Assembly: GCF_900634415.1 (NCBI RefSeq)
Contig: NC_041371.1
Coordinates: 12,401,019-12,465,018, forward strand
DNA length: 64,000 nt
Reading direction: 5' to 3'
DNA from: Cottoperca gobio
Taxonomy: Eukaryota; Chordata; Actinopteri; Perciformes; Bovichtidae
Shown: positions 51,633 through 63,838 of the stretch, in pieces
How the letters are laid out: each line of letters begins with the position of its first letter
How positions within the stretch are numbered: position 1 is the stretch's first letter
Made by a program: the position numbers and the translations under genes
Notes under the pieces: generated by a model
What the model was told of the DNA's origin: nothing
The model's database searches: none
Seen by the model: the letters and a program-made list of their open reading frames with translations, nothing else

Positions 51633-52059
51633 TGTTTTACATGATAAACAGGGTAGTGAAGGAGCTCGTGGGACAAAAGGATGAGTTAGGCTGTACGGTA
51701 GAAGTAACTTCATGTATGCTAATATCATTTTTGATTAAATTAATCAAATATTTACATAATTTTCTAGAAGCCCCCTCTTCAACTAAAAAGCATATAAGTG
51801 AGCAATGGAATAGGGAGAGGCGACGGGGTATAGTATATTTGGAGAAAAAGGAGCGAAAATGACAAGAGTCAAGCTGTTTTTCGAAATGTCATTTATGTGT
51901 GTTTTTTCCCCCCACCCTTTACTTCACCCTTTTTACGCCTTGTTAACGTACCTTACCTGGTGCTTAGTGGCACTTCATTGGCACTAATCAGCCTGTGCAC
52001 TGACATCATTGATTGCTTTACAGCTTCAATTGCTCACCAGGAAATGACGACATAAGACT

Positions 52060-52062
<3 letters not shown>

Positions 52063-52133
<71 letters not shown>
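52063..52133. repeat. (GT)35 microsatellite
   Basis: Uninterrupted GT repeat about 480 bp upstream of glypican exon 3. Confidence 0.97.
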
Positions 52134-52137
<4 letters not shown>

Positions 52138-52223
52138 GTAGGCTGGCAACATGACAAAGACCCCTGCAGAATTTGGAATAAAGTGTATTTGTCACAGAAA
52201 ATGCAAACTCATTGCTGCTCATG

Positions 52224-52259
52224 TCTGTCTCTGTCTGTCTCTGTCTGTCTCTCTCTCTG

Positions 52260-52304
<45 letters not shown>

Positions 52305-52441
52305 GTCTGTCTCTGTCTGTCTCTCTCTCTGTCTCTCTCTCTCTCTGTCTCTCTCTCTCTCTCTGTCTGTCTCTGTCTGTCTCTCTCTCTGTCTCTCTCT
52401 CTCTGTCTGTCTCTCTCTCTGTCTCTCTCTCTCTCTGTCTG
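52224..52441. repeat. Nested (CT)n / (GTCT)n tract
   Basis: About 218 bp built from GTCTGTCTCTGTCTGT blocks followed by (CT)n. The block recurs about four times with shortening units. It ends about 175 bp upstream of the exon 3 acceptor. Confidence 0.93.
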
Positions 52442-52616
52442 TTTGTAGGCAGGCAGAGACTCTCCTTAAGACATACTTATTGGGGTGATTTCTTACACCA
52501 TGTTATCCAAGTTTAGCTGGTTAGGAGTCAGGATTTGGATTTGTGTTTGCCTTTTGGATGCCTTACCAATTATTTCATTCAATAATCCTCTTGTGTCTCT
52601 TTTGCTTTCCTTGCAG

Positions 52617-53320
52617 ACATGTTCCAGTACCTTCTATCATTCTCTCAGGGCCACCTGAGTTCTCTGTTGGAGGGAACCTACTCATCCGTGTCCCGCCATG
52701 CCCTACCCCATGTTAACCAACTCTTCTCCTCACTGTCCCTCTACCTCCGTGGGGCCAACGTCTCGGTGGAGGCGTCAGTTCACCAATTTTTTAACAACCT
52801 CTTCCCACTTGTCTACACACGGCTCATCAATCCAGGCATTGAAGGCAGCATGATGATGGGCAGTGAAATGGGTGACTGCCTCCGTATGATCAGGCAGGAT
52901 GTCAACCCTTTTGGGCCTCATCCAGACGTCATGGCCCAGGAGCTGGCTGGGGCGTTGGGAGCCGGGAGACAGCTGGGCCTGGCCCTGGAGGAGGGTCTGG
53001 AGGTGATGAATGCCACCGAAAATGTCAACATGAGCAAAGAGTGTGTGAAGGTCCTCGTGAAGATGGTGTATTGCTCCCACTGCAGAGGCTTGACACTTAT
53101 CAAGCCCTGCGTGGGCTACTGTCTGAATGTAATGCGAGGCTGCTTGGCCAGCTTGTCAGAGCTGGATCAGCCTTGGAGGAGGTATACCAGCCTGTTGGAG
53201 CAACTAACCCACGCCATGGCTGGGCACCACAGTCTGGAACTAGCCTTGCTGGGGGTCAGGGGGCACGTTAATGAGGCCCTGCTCTACGCACAGCTCCACG
53301 GTCCACTCATCACCGCCACG
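52617..53320 (+). CDS. gpc5: Glypican (GPC5-like) exon 3, core cysteine-rich domain
   Basis: A 704-nt exon encoding residues 114-348, between acceptor GCTTTCCTTGCAG (AG at 52615-52616) and donor CACG|GTGAGT, ending in phase 0. A large exon 3 is normal for GPC3/GPC5. It contains FFNNLFPLVYTRLINPGI (172-188), the class signature; Cys201; the N-glycosylation sequons NVS at 161, NAT at 245 and NMS at 251; Cys256; and the knot YCSHCRGLTLIKPCVGYC plus LNVMRGCL (cysteines 266, 269, 278, 282, 289). FFxxLFPLVY, the INPG motif and GYCLNVMRGCLA are closer to GPC5 than to GPC3, GPC1/2 or GPC4/6. Cysteines in exons 1-3 total 11 of the usual 14. The rest should be in exons beyond the window. Confidence 0.96.
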
Positions 53321-55194
53321 GTGAGTACACACTACTAGATCAGCAGCTTCATTGGCGAATGCAAAAAGCGTCCAAACCTTTTTGTTTAACATCTTTGTTT
53401 CATACATATACCTTGGCAATGTTCTATGTATTGATTGGAAAGGTTTTGCAGGCTGCTTGTGGGTTATGAGCTATTTTTTCCACTAGTGCAACAAAGAACC
53501 CTGCACACGGCATTAATGTTTGCACAGTGTTGAAACTATTCAGAGAAAAACAATGTTTATAGAAAAAAAAGTTCAGCCTCTTCCAAAAAATGCAGGCAGA
53601 GCTGAGGCTAGAGAAAGACTCATTTTCCAAAATAGCAAGGCAGCTCAAAGTTACCATTGTTGTTTAGGTTCTGACTGTAGGGGGATATTATACATTCTAT
53701 AATGACTATGATGAAAATGAGAAAAGTAGTGGATAAAATGGAGATTAGGTGCTCTAGTGTGCTGTGAGTACTACCATATGTTTTATGTTATAAATAATTT
53801 TAAGTTGGATGTTCACAACACAAAGACAGTTTCATGGACAACTGCCAGTCATTTCTTCAAACTGAAAACTGCAGTTAAATCTACAGTTAAAATGTTGCTT
53901 TTGTTTAGCAATTTGTCTTAGATTATCTTTGTCTTTATGTTCACCTCAAGCGTTCTAGTTAAACTATATACTGAATAAACAAAAAATCCATTTAGAGTTG
54001 GCATTTGCATTTACTTTTTCAATTTAAAACAAGGTCCCGTGTCTGTAAAACTTGAGATCAAATCTCTGTACTACTTTCCTCATCGTACACATATCCCTGC
54101 TTTAAAAGTAATATATAGTACACATAAGATGTGTTACACACTGAGTAGTTCTGTTTGCATGTCAGTCATTTGCTTTCTTTGAGATACCATCTACAATCAG
54201 CTATTTCTGTAAATCCAGTACACTGTGATCTTTGTCTTCACATTTTAAGTAATACCCTTCTTTCTTTATAGAAGGTGAGGTCATGCATGTGGGTGTAAGG
54301 TATCGTGACTCATACACCATGGAGCAGAAGTTGATTAGCAGAGATTTATGTACATCATCAAGAGGAACATTTTCACAAGCATTCAGTCCCCATTGCATCT
54401 CCCTCCCTCATCTGAATTTTAGGCATGGTTGTCGACGCAGTGCATGCGTATTCAATGTTTGTGTATTAATCTATAAGAGCACTTATACATCTCTCCCCTG
54501 GGCCTGAGCTGGATAGTTCTTCCTCTACCTTTAGTGGCCTCCTTTACTGAGTAGGTGGCTGGACTTCACTTCCCTGAGATGTGGGAATAGTCTGTCATTT
54601 CTGTTTATTCTCCCAATTTATGTCTCTCATATCCTCAACCCTACCTCTCTCCATCTCATTAGTTGGTTATGACGGGTTAAAGATGATTCTTTATATACAT
54701 TTATACACCTTGAGTTACTCAGCTTGGCTTTCTGTGATTAACTGTGTTAAATATGGGACCAGAGAAGAGAAGAACAATGCTTCAAATGTTGATAGGGTGA
54801 AGTGTAGGGTGCAGTTGTTTCCTAATGTCTTTTATAGGATCACTTGTGGACAAGTCTACCCTGGAATTGTTCCCAGAACTGGACTTAAAGTGTAAGACAA
54901 CACTGTAGAAGCCATAATGTGTAAGCTGTTAGTGGATAACTTTGACTTGGCTATTTTATTTCACTTGATGTACAGTGCAGTCTTTCAATGAACTATTGTA
55001 TTTTATTCTCAAAGACTAGTGATTACTATGGTGACTTAGTGAAGAGGCCAGCTTTACTTTAAGGAGGGTAGAAATAACAGTTGATTAAGTTAAGAGAATG
55101 TGAAAAATCCTGCACCAAGCTAACAAGTCCAGACACAATTGATACCATCCCTCCATCCTACTCCTGGCGGGCAAACAAGCAAACAAGCAAATCC

Positions 55195-55285
55195 CCCCAA
55201 AAGTATTTATTCTTTATTCTTTTTCGGATCCCCATTAGCTTCCGCAGCAGCTGTTGCTAATCTCCCTCCGGGTCCACATAAAGTA
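55195..55285 (-). mobile_element. Non-LTR retrotransposon 3' tail remnant
   Basis: The minus strand reads GGACCCGGAGGGAGATTAGC, then AACAGCTGCTGCGG, then AAGCTAATGGGGATCCG followed by AAAAAGAATAAAGAATAAA. This is a frequent 3' terminus of fish LINE copies. It is tail only, without coding sequence. Confidence 0.5.
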
Positions 55286-57732
55286 ACAGATCATCACTGG
55301 GATAACTAACTGTAATGTAGTTACTGAATACTGAAAGTTGTAATCCCTTACATTACTCATTACTGGAAAAAGTATTCACAGTACTGTAGTGGGCTGTAGT
55401 GTTTGTCTGTTTAACACTGTAAGTTATTGACAGACATTAATACTCGCTGCAAGTTTCATATTCTCCCAGAATGAACTGAAACAAACGTCTGCCTGGAAGG
55501 TGGAAAAACTGGTTGGCGGTAACATAAAATGTAAGTAATTTATACTAAATGGTCCAACACTTCCAAATCACTGGTGTGGTCTTTTTTAAAGTTGTGAAGC
55601 AACATCACAGAGCCTGAATGATTCTATATTACACACGCACATTAAACACACACATCCACGTGCATAGACACTTACTGTATACACACATGCATGTGCAGAA
55701 GGGTTGGTTGCCAGGCTTAAAGACTGACCTAATACAACTATGCAGAGAGAGACCCGGCTTGGATTTTGTGTGTGTCTCTACGCATGTGTGTGTATGCCTG
55801 CTTGGTATTCATGGGGTGGCAGGCAAGCCTGGAGCAGGGAGCTCAGCACGGGGACAAGTGGAACAGAACTGAAAGGGTTCCAGCTAGGCCATACAAACTA
55901 GACCCAGCCAGCTGGAAAAAAAGAGAATTGTTGCTGGAAAAGGAGGTGGCCCCCAGTCGGACACTGGTGGCTCCCATTTTCTGTGCTCTCATTGCTTCAC
56001 GCTGGCAAGAGGGCAAACATGAACGGCAACATTTACCCATTCACTTACGCACTCAGACTCACACGCTTAGCCACACACAGAAAAACACACAGTTCTATTG
56101 CCGTGTATTACCAAGACCCCATGGCCTTTTTAAATGGCGGTATGTTTTTATAAAGCCACACTGGCCTGTCAATGAAAACTGTTAAGTCTCCAGTGCACAA
56201 CTACTGTGTCAGCGTAGCCACCTTCACCCTTAGACCTCCATGTACCCCCCTCCCAGATGAACACTTAATTTTAAAAACCTATTTTCTTATTTTCTTACGA
56301 GCTTACTGCAAAACAAATGGTGCAAACACATTGCTTAACCTGCTGTTGATTTTTAAAATATACGTGTGAAGTCAAATACAAAGAAGTAACTCTGTATTCT
56401 GCAGAGTCAGAATATTATATAGAGTTGTTATTAAAGGAATTATTGTGACCGTGTGGTTTTACACTGGGATATTATCCCAAACCATTTTGCGGTTGCTTTC
56501 TCTCTCACTGAGGGAGCTGCAGACTACACAAAGTCTGCACTATATGTTGCAATACGTCATAGGGTAGGACCTGGGTCATAACATATATACTGTACATACG
56601 CACACACATCAACACACCGTGTGCAGGTATCAGGTTTTTAGAAGTCCTGTAAGGAGCCTCGATGTGCGGCCCACCCTGTGACAATACTAGCAGCGCGCGT
56701 GAGACTGAAAGGCAGCTATTGATAGTTATGTGGGGCAGCAGAAGGATAGATTCTGTTTTAACGCATTCCTGCTCTTATTGAGATGGAGCGTGAACGTTGG
56801 GTCGAAGGGAAGTGGTTATGGTTATGGATATTGGGGGAGCCTTGGGCTGAATTATGTCGAGTAGACACAATTAAGAGAAAATTGGAAAATATCCAGTAAA
56901 AGTGGCTACTCTTATTGGGCCCCAGTGCAAATGCTAGCTCCAATGTTTAGTGAGGTTTTCTCCCTCTAAATGCTGCCCTGTTGAATTCATATTAGAGTTT
57001 CTCCCTCCAGAGTTAACCATGCTTGAGAGGCCACAGACGGCTGTTTATTGACATGACCATAAAAATGATATGGCTCATATGACCTAGAGGGGAACTTTAT
57101 ATCTTCTACTTACTTAAAGATGAGTAGAATTAAAATCTTAACACACAGTTTTCACTCACTCATTCATTCACTCAGTCAGTTGCTCACTGAGAGCTTTATG
57201 TGACATTGTATAGTCTGTTTATGAGAAAATAGTACCAGCGGTCCAGATTAGACCGGTTTATATGCAGGTCTACCTTATCCGCCTGTTGGTTTTACCCCAG
57301 CTTCTCATTACAATCTTATGGAGGAATGATAATAGCAGCCTGGGCTTTTAGATAATGGAAACAAGGGCCAGTGGGATGACTGGAAGCTTTCCATTCACCA
57401 CGGCGGCACCTCAATAGACTGCAGCAGCTTCTATTGCAAGCGCTTTTTCTTTTACTCCATCCCACAATAAAATGAAGGAATATCATTGGTGTGAAAACAA
57501 ACTTTGTTGTTATCACAGTTTCTTATTTTAATGTTCCTATCCCGTCTCTGCAACCCTGTATTTTCATGGTTTTGGCAGAGGAATGGACAATATGATGATG
57601 TATACCATATTTTTGACATACCATTAATACTGTGGTATGTGGGTAATAAAGAAAATAATAAACAGTTTATCAATATATTTTCCAGAAACTTGTATTATTA
57701 TATGTATATATATATATGTAAATGTATTATTA

Positions 57733-59365
57733 CAGTATATCTCAAAAGTGAGTACACCCTTTAGATTTTTGCAAATATTCTGTTATATCCTTTCAGGGGA
57801 TAACATTATCCTACTGAAACTTTGATATAACTTAAAGTAGTCAGTGTGCTGCTTGAATAACAGTATAGATTTATTGTCCTTTGAAAATTACTCAGTACAC
57901 AGCTGTTAATGTCTAAACAGCTGGCAACAAAAGTGAGTACACCCCATAGTGAACATGTCCTAATTGTGCCCAATGATGTTGTTTTCCCGCCCTGGTGTCA
58001 TGTGACTCGTTAGTGTTACAAGGATTCAGGTGTAAATGATAAGCAGGGCTGTTAAATTTGGTGTTTTGGGCACAATTCTCTCTGAATGCTGGACAACATG
58101 GCACCTCATGGCAAGGAACTCTCTGAGCGGCTGAAAAAAAGGATTATTGCGCTTCACAAAGATGGCCTTGGCTATAAGAAGATTGCCAACACCATGAAAA
58201 TGAGTTGCAGCACAGTGGCTAAGATCATACAGCGGTTTTCCAGGACAGGTTCCACTCGGAACAGGCCTCGCCAGGGTCGACCAAAGAAGTTGAGTCCACG
58301 TGCTCAGCGTCATATCCAGAGGTTGGTTTCCAAAAATAGACGTGCGAGTGCTTCCAGCATTGCTGCAGAGGTTGCAGAAGTGGGATGTCAGCCTGTCAGT
58401 GCCCAGACCATACGCCGCACACTGCATCAAATCGGTTTGTATGGCCGTCGCCCCAGACAGAAGCCCCTTCTGAAACCGATGCATAAGAAAGCCCGCAAAC
58501 AGTTTGCTGAAGACAATGAATCCAAGAACATGAGTTACTGGAACCATGTCCTGTGGTCTGATGAGACCAAAATAAACCTGTTTGGGTCAGATGGTGTCCG
58601 GCGTGTGTGGCGGCACCCTGGTGAGGAGTACCAAGACAAATGTGTTTTGCCTACAGTCAAGCATGGTGGTGGCAGCATCATGGTCTGGGGCTGCATGAGT
58701 GCTGCCGGCACTGGGGGGCTGCATTTCATTGAGGGACACATGAATTCCAATATATACTGTGACATCCTGCAGCAGAGCATGATCCCCTCTCTTCGGAAAC
58801 TGGGCCGTAGGGCAGTTTTCCAACATGATAATGACCCTAAACACACCTCCAAGATGACAACGGCCTTGCTGAAGAAGCTGAAGGTTAAGGTGATGGACTG
58901 GCCAAGTATGTCTCCAGACCTAAACCCAATTGAGCACATGTGGGGCATCCTCAAGAGGAAGGTGGAGGAGTGCAAGGTGTCCAACATCCGTGCGCTCCGT
59001 GATGTCGTCGTGGAGGAGTGGAAGAAGATTCCAGAAGCAACCTGTGCAGCTCTGGTGAATTCCATGCCCAGGAGGGTTAAAGCAGTGCTAGATAACAATG
59101 GTGGTCACACAAAATATTGACACTTTGGGCACAATTTAGACATGTTCACTATGGGGTGTACTCACTTTTGTTGCCAGCTGTTTAGACATTAACAGCTGTG
59201 TACTGAGTAATTTTCAAAGGACAATAAATCTATACTGTTATTCAAGCAGCACACTGACTACTTTAAGTTATATCAAAGTTTCAGTAGGATAATGTTATCC
59301 CCTGAAAGGATATAACAGAATATTTGCAAAAATCTAAAGGGTGTACTCACTTTTGAGATATACTG
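57733..59365 (+). mobile_element. Full-length Tc1/mariner (Tc1-type) transposon, copy 2
   Basis: A 1633-bp element, the same length as copy 1, flanked by TA duplications (57731-57732 and 59366-59367). It lies in AT-rich DNA with TA repeats on both sides. The TIRs (about 240 bp, IR/DR type) match each other better than those of copy 1. I count about six substitutions against copy 1 over the whole element. It sits in glypican intron 3, same orientation as copy 1. Confidence 0.97.
58086..59120 (+). CDS. Tc1-type DD34E transposase (copy 2)
   Basis: An intact 344-residue transposase with the same layout as copy 1: paired-like DNA-binding region, GRPKK hook, and Asp159, Asp248 and Glu283 as DD34E triad. 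It differs from copy 1 by two residues, Ser105 for Arg and Gly211 for Glu. Gly211 continues the glycine-rich box and Ser105 lies in the second DNA-binding helix region. Which copy carries the ancestral residues cannot be told from two sequences. There are no disabling changes. Confidence 0.97.
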   Translation: MLDNMAPHGKELSERLKKRIIALHKDGLGYKKIANTMKMSCSTVAKIIQRFSRTGSTRNRPRQGRPKKLSPRAQRHIQRLVSKNRRASASSIAAEVAEVGCQPVSAQTIRRTLHQIGLYGRRPRQKPLLKPMHKKARKQFAEDNESKNMSYWNHVLWSDETKINLFGSDGVRRVWRHPGEEYQDKCVLPTVKHGGGSIMVWGCMSAAGTGGLHFIEGHMNSNIYCDILQQSMIPSLRKLGRRAVFQHDNDPKHTSKMTTALLKKLKVKVMDWPSMSPDLNPIEHMWGILKRKVEECKVSNIRALRDVVVEEWKKIPEATCAALVNSMPRRVKAVLDNNGGHTKY

Positions 59366-59470
59366 TATATACAGGACAATGAAATTAAAGATTTTGTAGC
59401 ATAAAAAGCTATTACTAAATAAATAACAGTCGTACTTAAATATGATGGACATAAAGATTGCTAGCAGCAG

Positions 59471-59472
59471 TA

Positions 59473-59518
<46 letters not shown>

Positions 59519-59545
59519 CATGTGTATATATATATATATATATAC
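59471..59545. repeat. (TA)n microsatellite
   Basis: Alternating TA with ATACATGTGT interruption, about 105 bp right of Tc1 copy 2. Confidence 0.95.
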
Positions 59546-60619
59546 TGGATGTATTTCCCTAATTTAATAAAATGCTAAACATTTTGAGATAGACTCTTAC
59601 ATCAGCCGCCAAGAGCACATCTGGAGGTGACCTTTATATAAAATGATTAGCTACACAGGCTCAGACATGTATATATGGTTTCTGTATGTAATACTTGAGA
59701 CTGTTAGCAGAATGGAGAGCTGACGCAAAATATACTCATGGCAAATTTATACGCTTAACCCATCTTTGTGTGAGCACTTTGGCATCGGGTCTAACTCTCA
59801 AGCTGACTGACTTACTCAGCAGTCCATTAGCTAATGATGGTGGGTGCAGCCTCTCTTCTGCTCAGTCACCCTTGTGCATCTTTTCCCGCTCCTCTCCCTC
59901 TTTTAGTGTTTGCCTTCTTGCTGATAATGTGCTGCAGCCCTCAACACTACAAACACATTCTGTATTTCTCCTCCTCTGTATGAACAATTCAGTTGTAACA
60001 GTGAGAAAATTGATGTGATTGATTTCTGGGCCATTACATTTGGATCTGAACATAAAGCGGTGGTCCTTTTTAGTATATTACTTTTCTCTGTGACCTTTGA
60101 CTTGGATTGGTGGAATCATATAATTATAGAAAGCCTGTCATTTCTCAGATATGCAGTTGATTATAAGTTCATGAAATGTTCACAGCGGGGAGACTAAATG
60201 ATGTGGTGCTTTCCTTCAGAGCTTGAGGTCAGCTGCTCGAATTAACTGTTTGATACAGAGTAAGAAATGAGAGGTGGTAAAGATGACAGGAAAAAGAGGG
60301 TTGACAGGCGTACAAATATGTTGTTGTTGTTTTTGAGACCAGTAAATATAAATAACAAAGCTTGTGTCCATAATAAGCCTTCACTACACTGGTCACAGTC
60401 TGTCGCTGGACGAATCAAAGTCTTAATCTGATTTGGGCAATAGGTTTAAATCGTGACAGAGAACTATGCCGTGACATGACAGAGTTTTAGCTTCTACCTT
60501 GTTAATTATCTAGTAAATCAGGACACCTCATCGTGTAATATTGCTTCTGTCCACACAAAAACATCTATGGAATTGCTTTTTGATCTACATTTTATAGTTT
60601 TGACGATTAGCACCAACTA

Positions 60620-60690
60620 ACCGCAGCAAATTCCTTGTAGGTGTAAACCTACATGGCAATAAAGAAAAAAAAGATCTGAATCTGATTCTG
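60620..60690 (+). mobile_element. Retrotransposon 3' tail remnant
   Basis: It reads AATTCCTTGTAGGTGTAAAC, CTACATGGCAATAAAG, then an A-run and CTGATTCTGATT repeats. TTCCTTGTA...TGGCAATAAA followed by (CTGATT)n is a common 3' end of fish LINE or SINE copies. Class not assigned. Confidence 0.5.
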
Positions 60691-63600
60691 ATTAAATGTG
60701 GTGAACTACTGTAGATATCCCACAAAGAAAAACACCTTTCCATCCATTCTGTCAGCACCCCTGTCCACATCGCTGACTGTCATCCTTTAAATAGCCCCTT
60801 TCCATCCCTGTGCATCTAGTCCCAACATCCTCACCTGAAGCCTTTGGGCCCACTTGCCTGGTGCACGATAATATCATGCAGCTGTTGCTATGAAGTTAAC
60901 ACAAATGGCTACTGCATCTGTGTTATGATTTTAGTGGTAATTGCTGGTTCACTGGAAGACTTCAAATGGACACGTGGACTCTCGAAGTCTCTATCCACCA
61001 GCTTATTTTCTTTGCTTGTGCGCGTATGTTCCACCATATCGCAGACGCAGACGAGATGAACTTACTTGACCTTCCTCTGTCTCTTTTTCCTCCATCTCCA
61101 AGTGGTATCACACCACTTGAATCCTCTGAGACATGTTGTCACATTTTGCGTTTGTAATTCTGGTAAATTTGTTTACAAAGAAGGACAAACGTCGTCAACA
61201 AACTCCAAAGTAACACCCATATTTATAAGGGGAAAAAAACGAGGGCCTCTCATTTTTAGATCATCTGTAAGTGATTTAATCAGGGTAAACAAGCCTCAAT
61301 GTGGAGAGAGAAATTCAATGTTCTCTTTACTGATTGGAATCTCAAGGACTTTTCCCCGTGATATACGAGGGACTGAGTCTCTTTAATTAGCACTGACATC
61401 ATTCGGATAAGAGGGAGAGAAAGGCGGGCGGGGGGGGTGGCAGGACTGATTGACAGAGACTGCAAAGTGAAGACTAAAGCGAAAGATGGAGACAAAGTAA
61501 TTTATAAAGAATGAAGAGAGGCCTTAAAGAGATGACAAAGAAGAATTGGCGGGGAGAGAGAAAAGGAGGCTAGGGGAGAAGAGTAATGTTGTAAATCATC
61601 TATACTCTCTCACTGGAGGCATTCTGAGAGAGGCCAAGTAGAATGCTGTCACTAGTAGTTTATACGAGGGAGGGGGGGGAGGCTGAATGTTTTTACAGAC
61701 TACAGCTAAAACACATTTTATAACAGATCAAAACCAATACATTGATGATGTTTGCTATCTTTTGAATTCATTAATTGATTAGGAATTTGTAAATGTAAAA
61801 AATAATGTCATTATGAGCAACACATGTATTACATGATACATCTTACATCTCTTTTTTCATTCCTTTTTGTCCACACAAAGAGAAGAAGATGATACATGTT
61901 AATGACATCAATAAAGTAACACCTGCTCGAAATAAAAGAAAGGACGGAGAGAGACAGAAAGAAGAAAGAAAAGCAGAGAGATAGAACGGAGATGGCGAGG
62001 AGATCGAACAGTGATGTCAATGTAATCTCTGAAGGATTGCCATCATTCTGAAGCATTGGAGAGGTTTCCTTTACTGAAGTATCTTATTGTTCCAGTTTGA
62101 TAAAGGACATGGTGTTGGTGAGCCACAGAGAGGTAGATAAGGACTTCCACTGAAGTAGAATTTGGTGTTCCTGACCAAAACAACTGAAGTGTAACTGCAC
62201 ACATGTTCATAGCGTCATCTTAACATGATCAGATGTGTTGTCCATACATGAGATTCAAGTTTCCATTATTCACCACAGACACTCAGTTTGTAATACTGCA
62301 AATATATTAAATATTGCAGATACTTTGATCAGTGGGCCACAGGCGTAATCACCATCGTGTTACCTCCTTCAGATGAATGAATTCACAGACATTTAGTTAA
62401 ATTTAAATATTTTTGATTGCTGTTTTAGGTCAGAATTTGTTTCAGCAAAAGGGTACTGCTATTAGTCTAGTGTATAAGAAATAAATGCACTTTATCACAG
62501 GTGAGTTTGTGATGAGCAATTCAAAAAAGTTAAAGTAAAATGAGACTGAATGAGAAATACTTTATTCTCTATGTGAGGTTATTAAGAGCTAGGACTAGAA
62601 ATTGAAGGCTGCTGTCCTGGAGCTGGGTAGACCGCAGTTTGAGGTCCAAAATGGTCCGATGGAACTCAACACCTTAAAGCCTACATCTGTCTCTTTGTGT
62701 GGTTAAATGTAAAACACAGCCGAACAGTGTTGTTGAGGGAGGAGAGAGACTTCCTTATTCCCTTAACCCACCCAGATTTTCCCAGATGGTCCAGGGTTTA
62801 AACTTGTAACTTTCCAGGCTCAAGTATTCTTCCTTAACCTCAAGGCTTCCACCACAACACTGCTAGTCCTGCGAAATTCAAGTAGTCACCTTAATGCGTA
62901 AATAAAGGGGGAACGTGTTTTTATCTTTGATCTACATATCTATGGCTATTCTTGGATGACAGTATATTGTGATAACAAACTGCTAGAAATATTATCCAGT
63001 GTTGATCCAAGTCAAGTTATGTAGCTGTGGCCTTTTTTTGGTCATTTGGATGGGACACAAGTGTATATACCTGAAAGACTGCACCTGAAACAGTACATCT
63101 AAGGTCGTTGATGATTTATCTTGTATTCACATGATGAAACATGCACTAAGTGGAAATGGAAATATTTCCATTGCACAAGAAGCCTGTGCTCCCTTTCTAT
63201 GTCAATATGTGATGCAATTAGTAATGGAAATGGTTACTTGTTTAAACATGATTATCATTATAACTCAAGTCATTTGAAATAAAATTGGTGCCTTTGGTTT
63301 TTCTTTGGTGAAAACATCATAAATAATGTTGCCAAATTAACAAAGATCTTCTTGTGCGGTGTAATAGAGAGCCGTGCAGTATGTGAACCAGTGGCCACTA
63401 CTCATGTCACTACTGATTGCATTTTTTTCTCCTTTAGTTAGTAACAACAATGAAGTAAATATCAAATAAAGCTTATTGTGTTTGCTCTCTATTTTGCTCG
63501 CTGTTTTTCAGTGTGGTAGTTGGTTACTGTATATAACTCTTATGGAAACATTCTTAAAGAATGCAATTCCTATACCAAAGGTGATCCAACTTTGTGAACA

Positions 63601-63838
63601 GGCATTCTGTGGTACGTCTCTGAGTTTGTGTCAGTACATCATGTACTGCATCTAAACCCAAATAGAAGGAGGGCAATGTAGACACTTTTGATTTCTGTGT
63701 TTGAGAGCACTATGTTATACTGTCACTTACAGGAATTGAATTGTATGTCCTAATTAGTTAATATTTCATAGTTGTGAGAAGAAATGGTCCGATGTCCTGA
63801 GATGACAGGGTCTGTGGTTTGGATATTATATCTAAGCT

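Larger units (their letters stand above)
39840..52616 (+). other. gpc5: Glypican intron 2
   Basis: A 12.8-kb intron. It contains GT microsatellites (41800, 42792, 51362, 52063), a CA microsatellite (51558), a large CT tract (52224-52441) and a possible cryptic exon at 43997-44163. A C-rich, possibly conserved patch lies near 47340-47600. The long middle (44.2-51.3 kb) otherwise shows nothing I recognise. Confidence 0.75.

Noticed and set aside
53321..57700. Glypican exon 4 within the window
   Set aside because: No plus-strand segment with the expected CWNG or later cysteine motifs was found, and the open frames present do not resemble glypicans.
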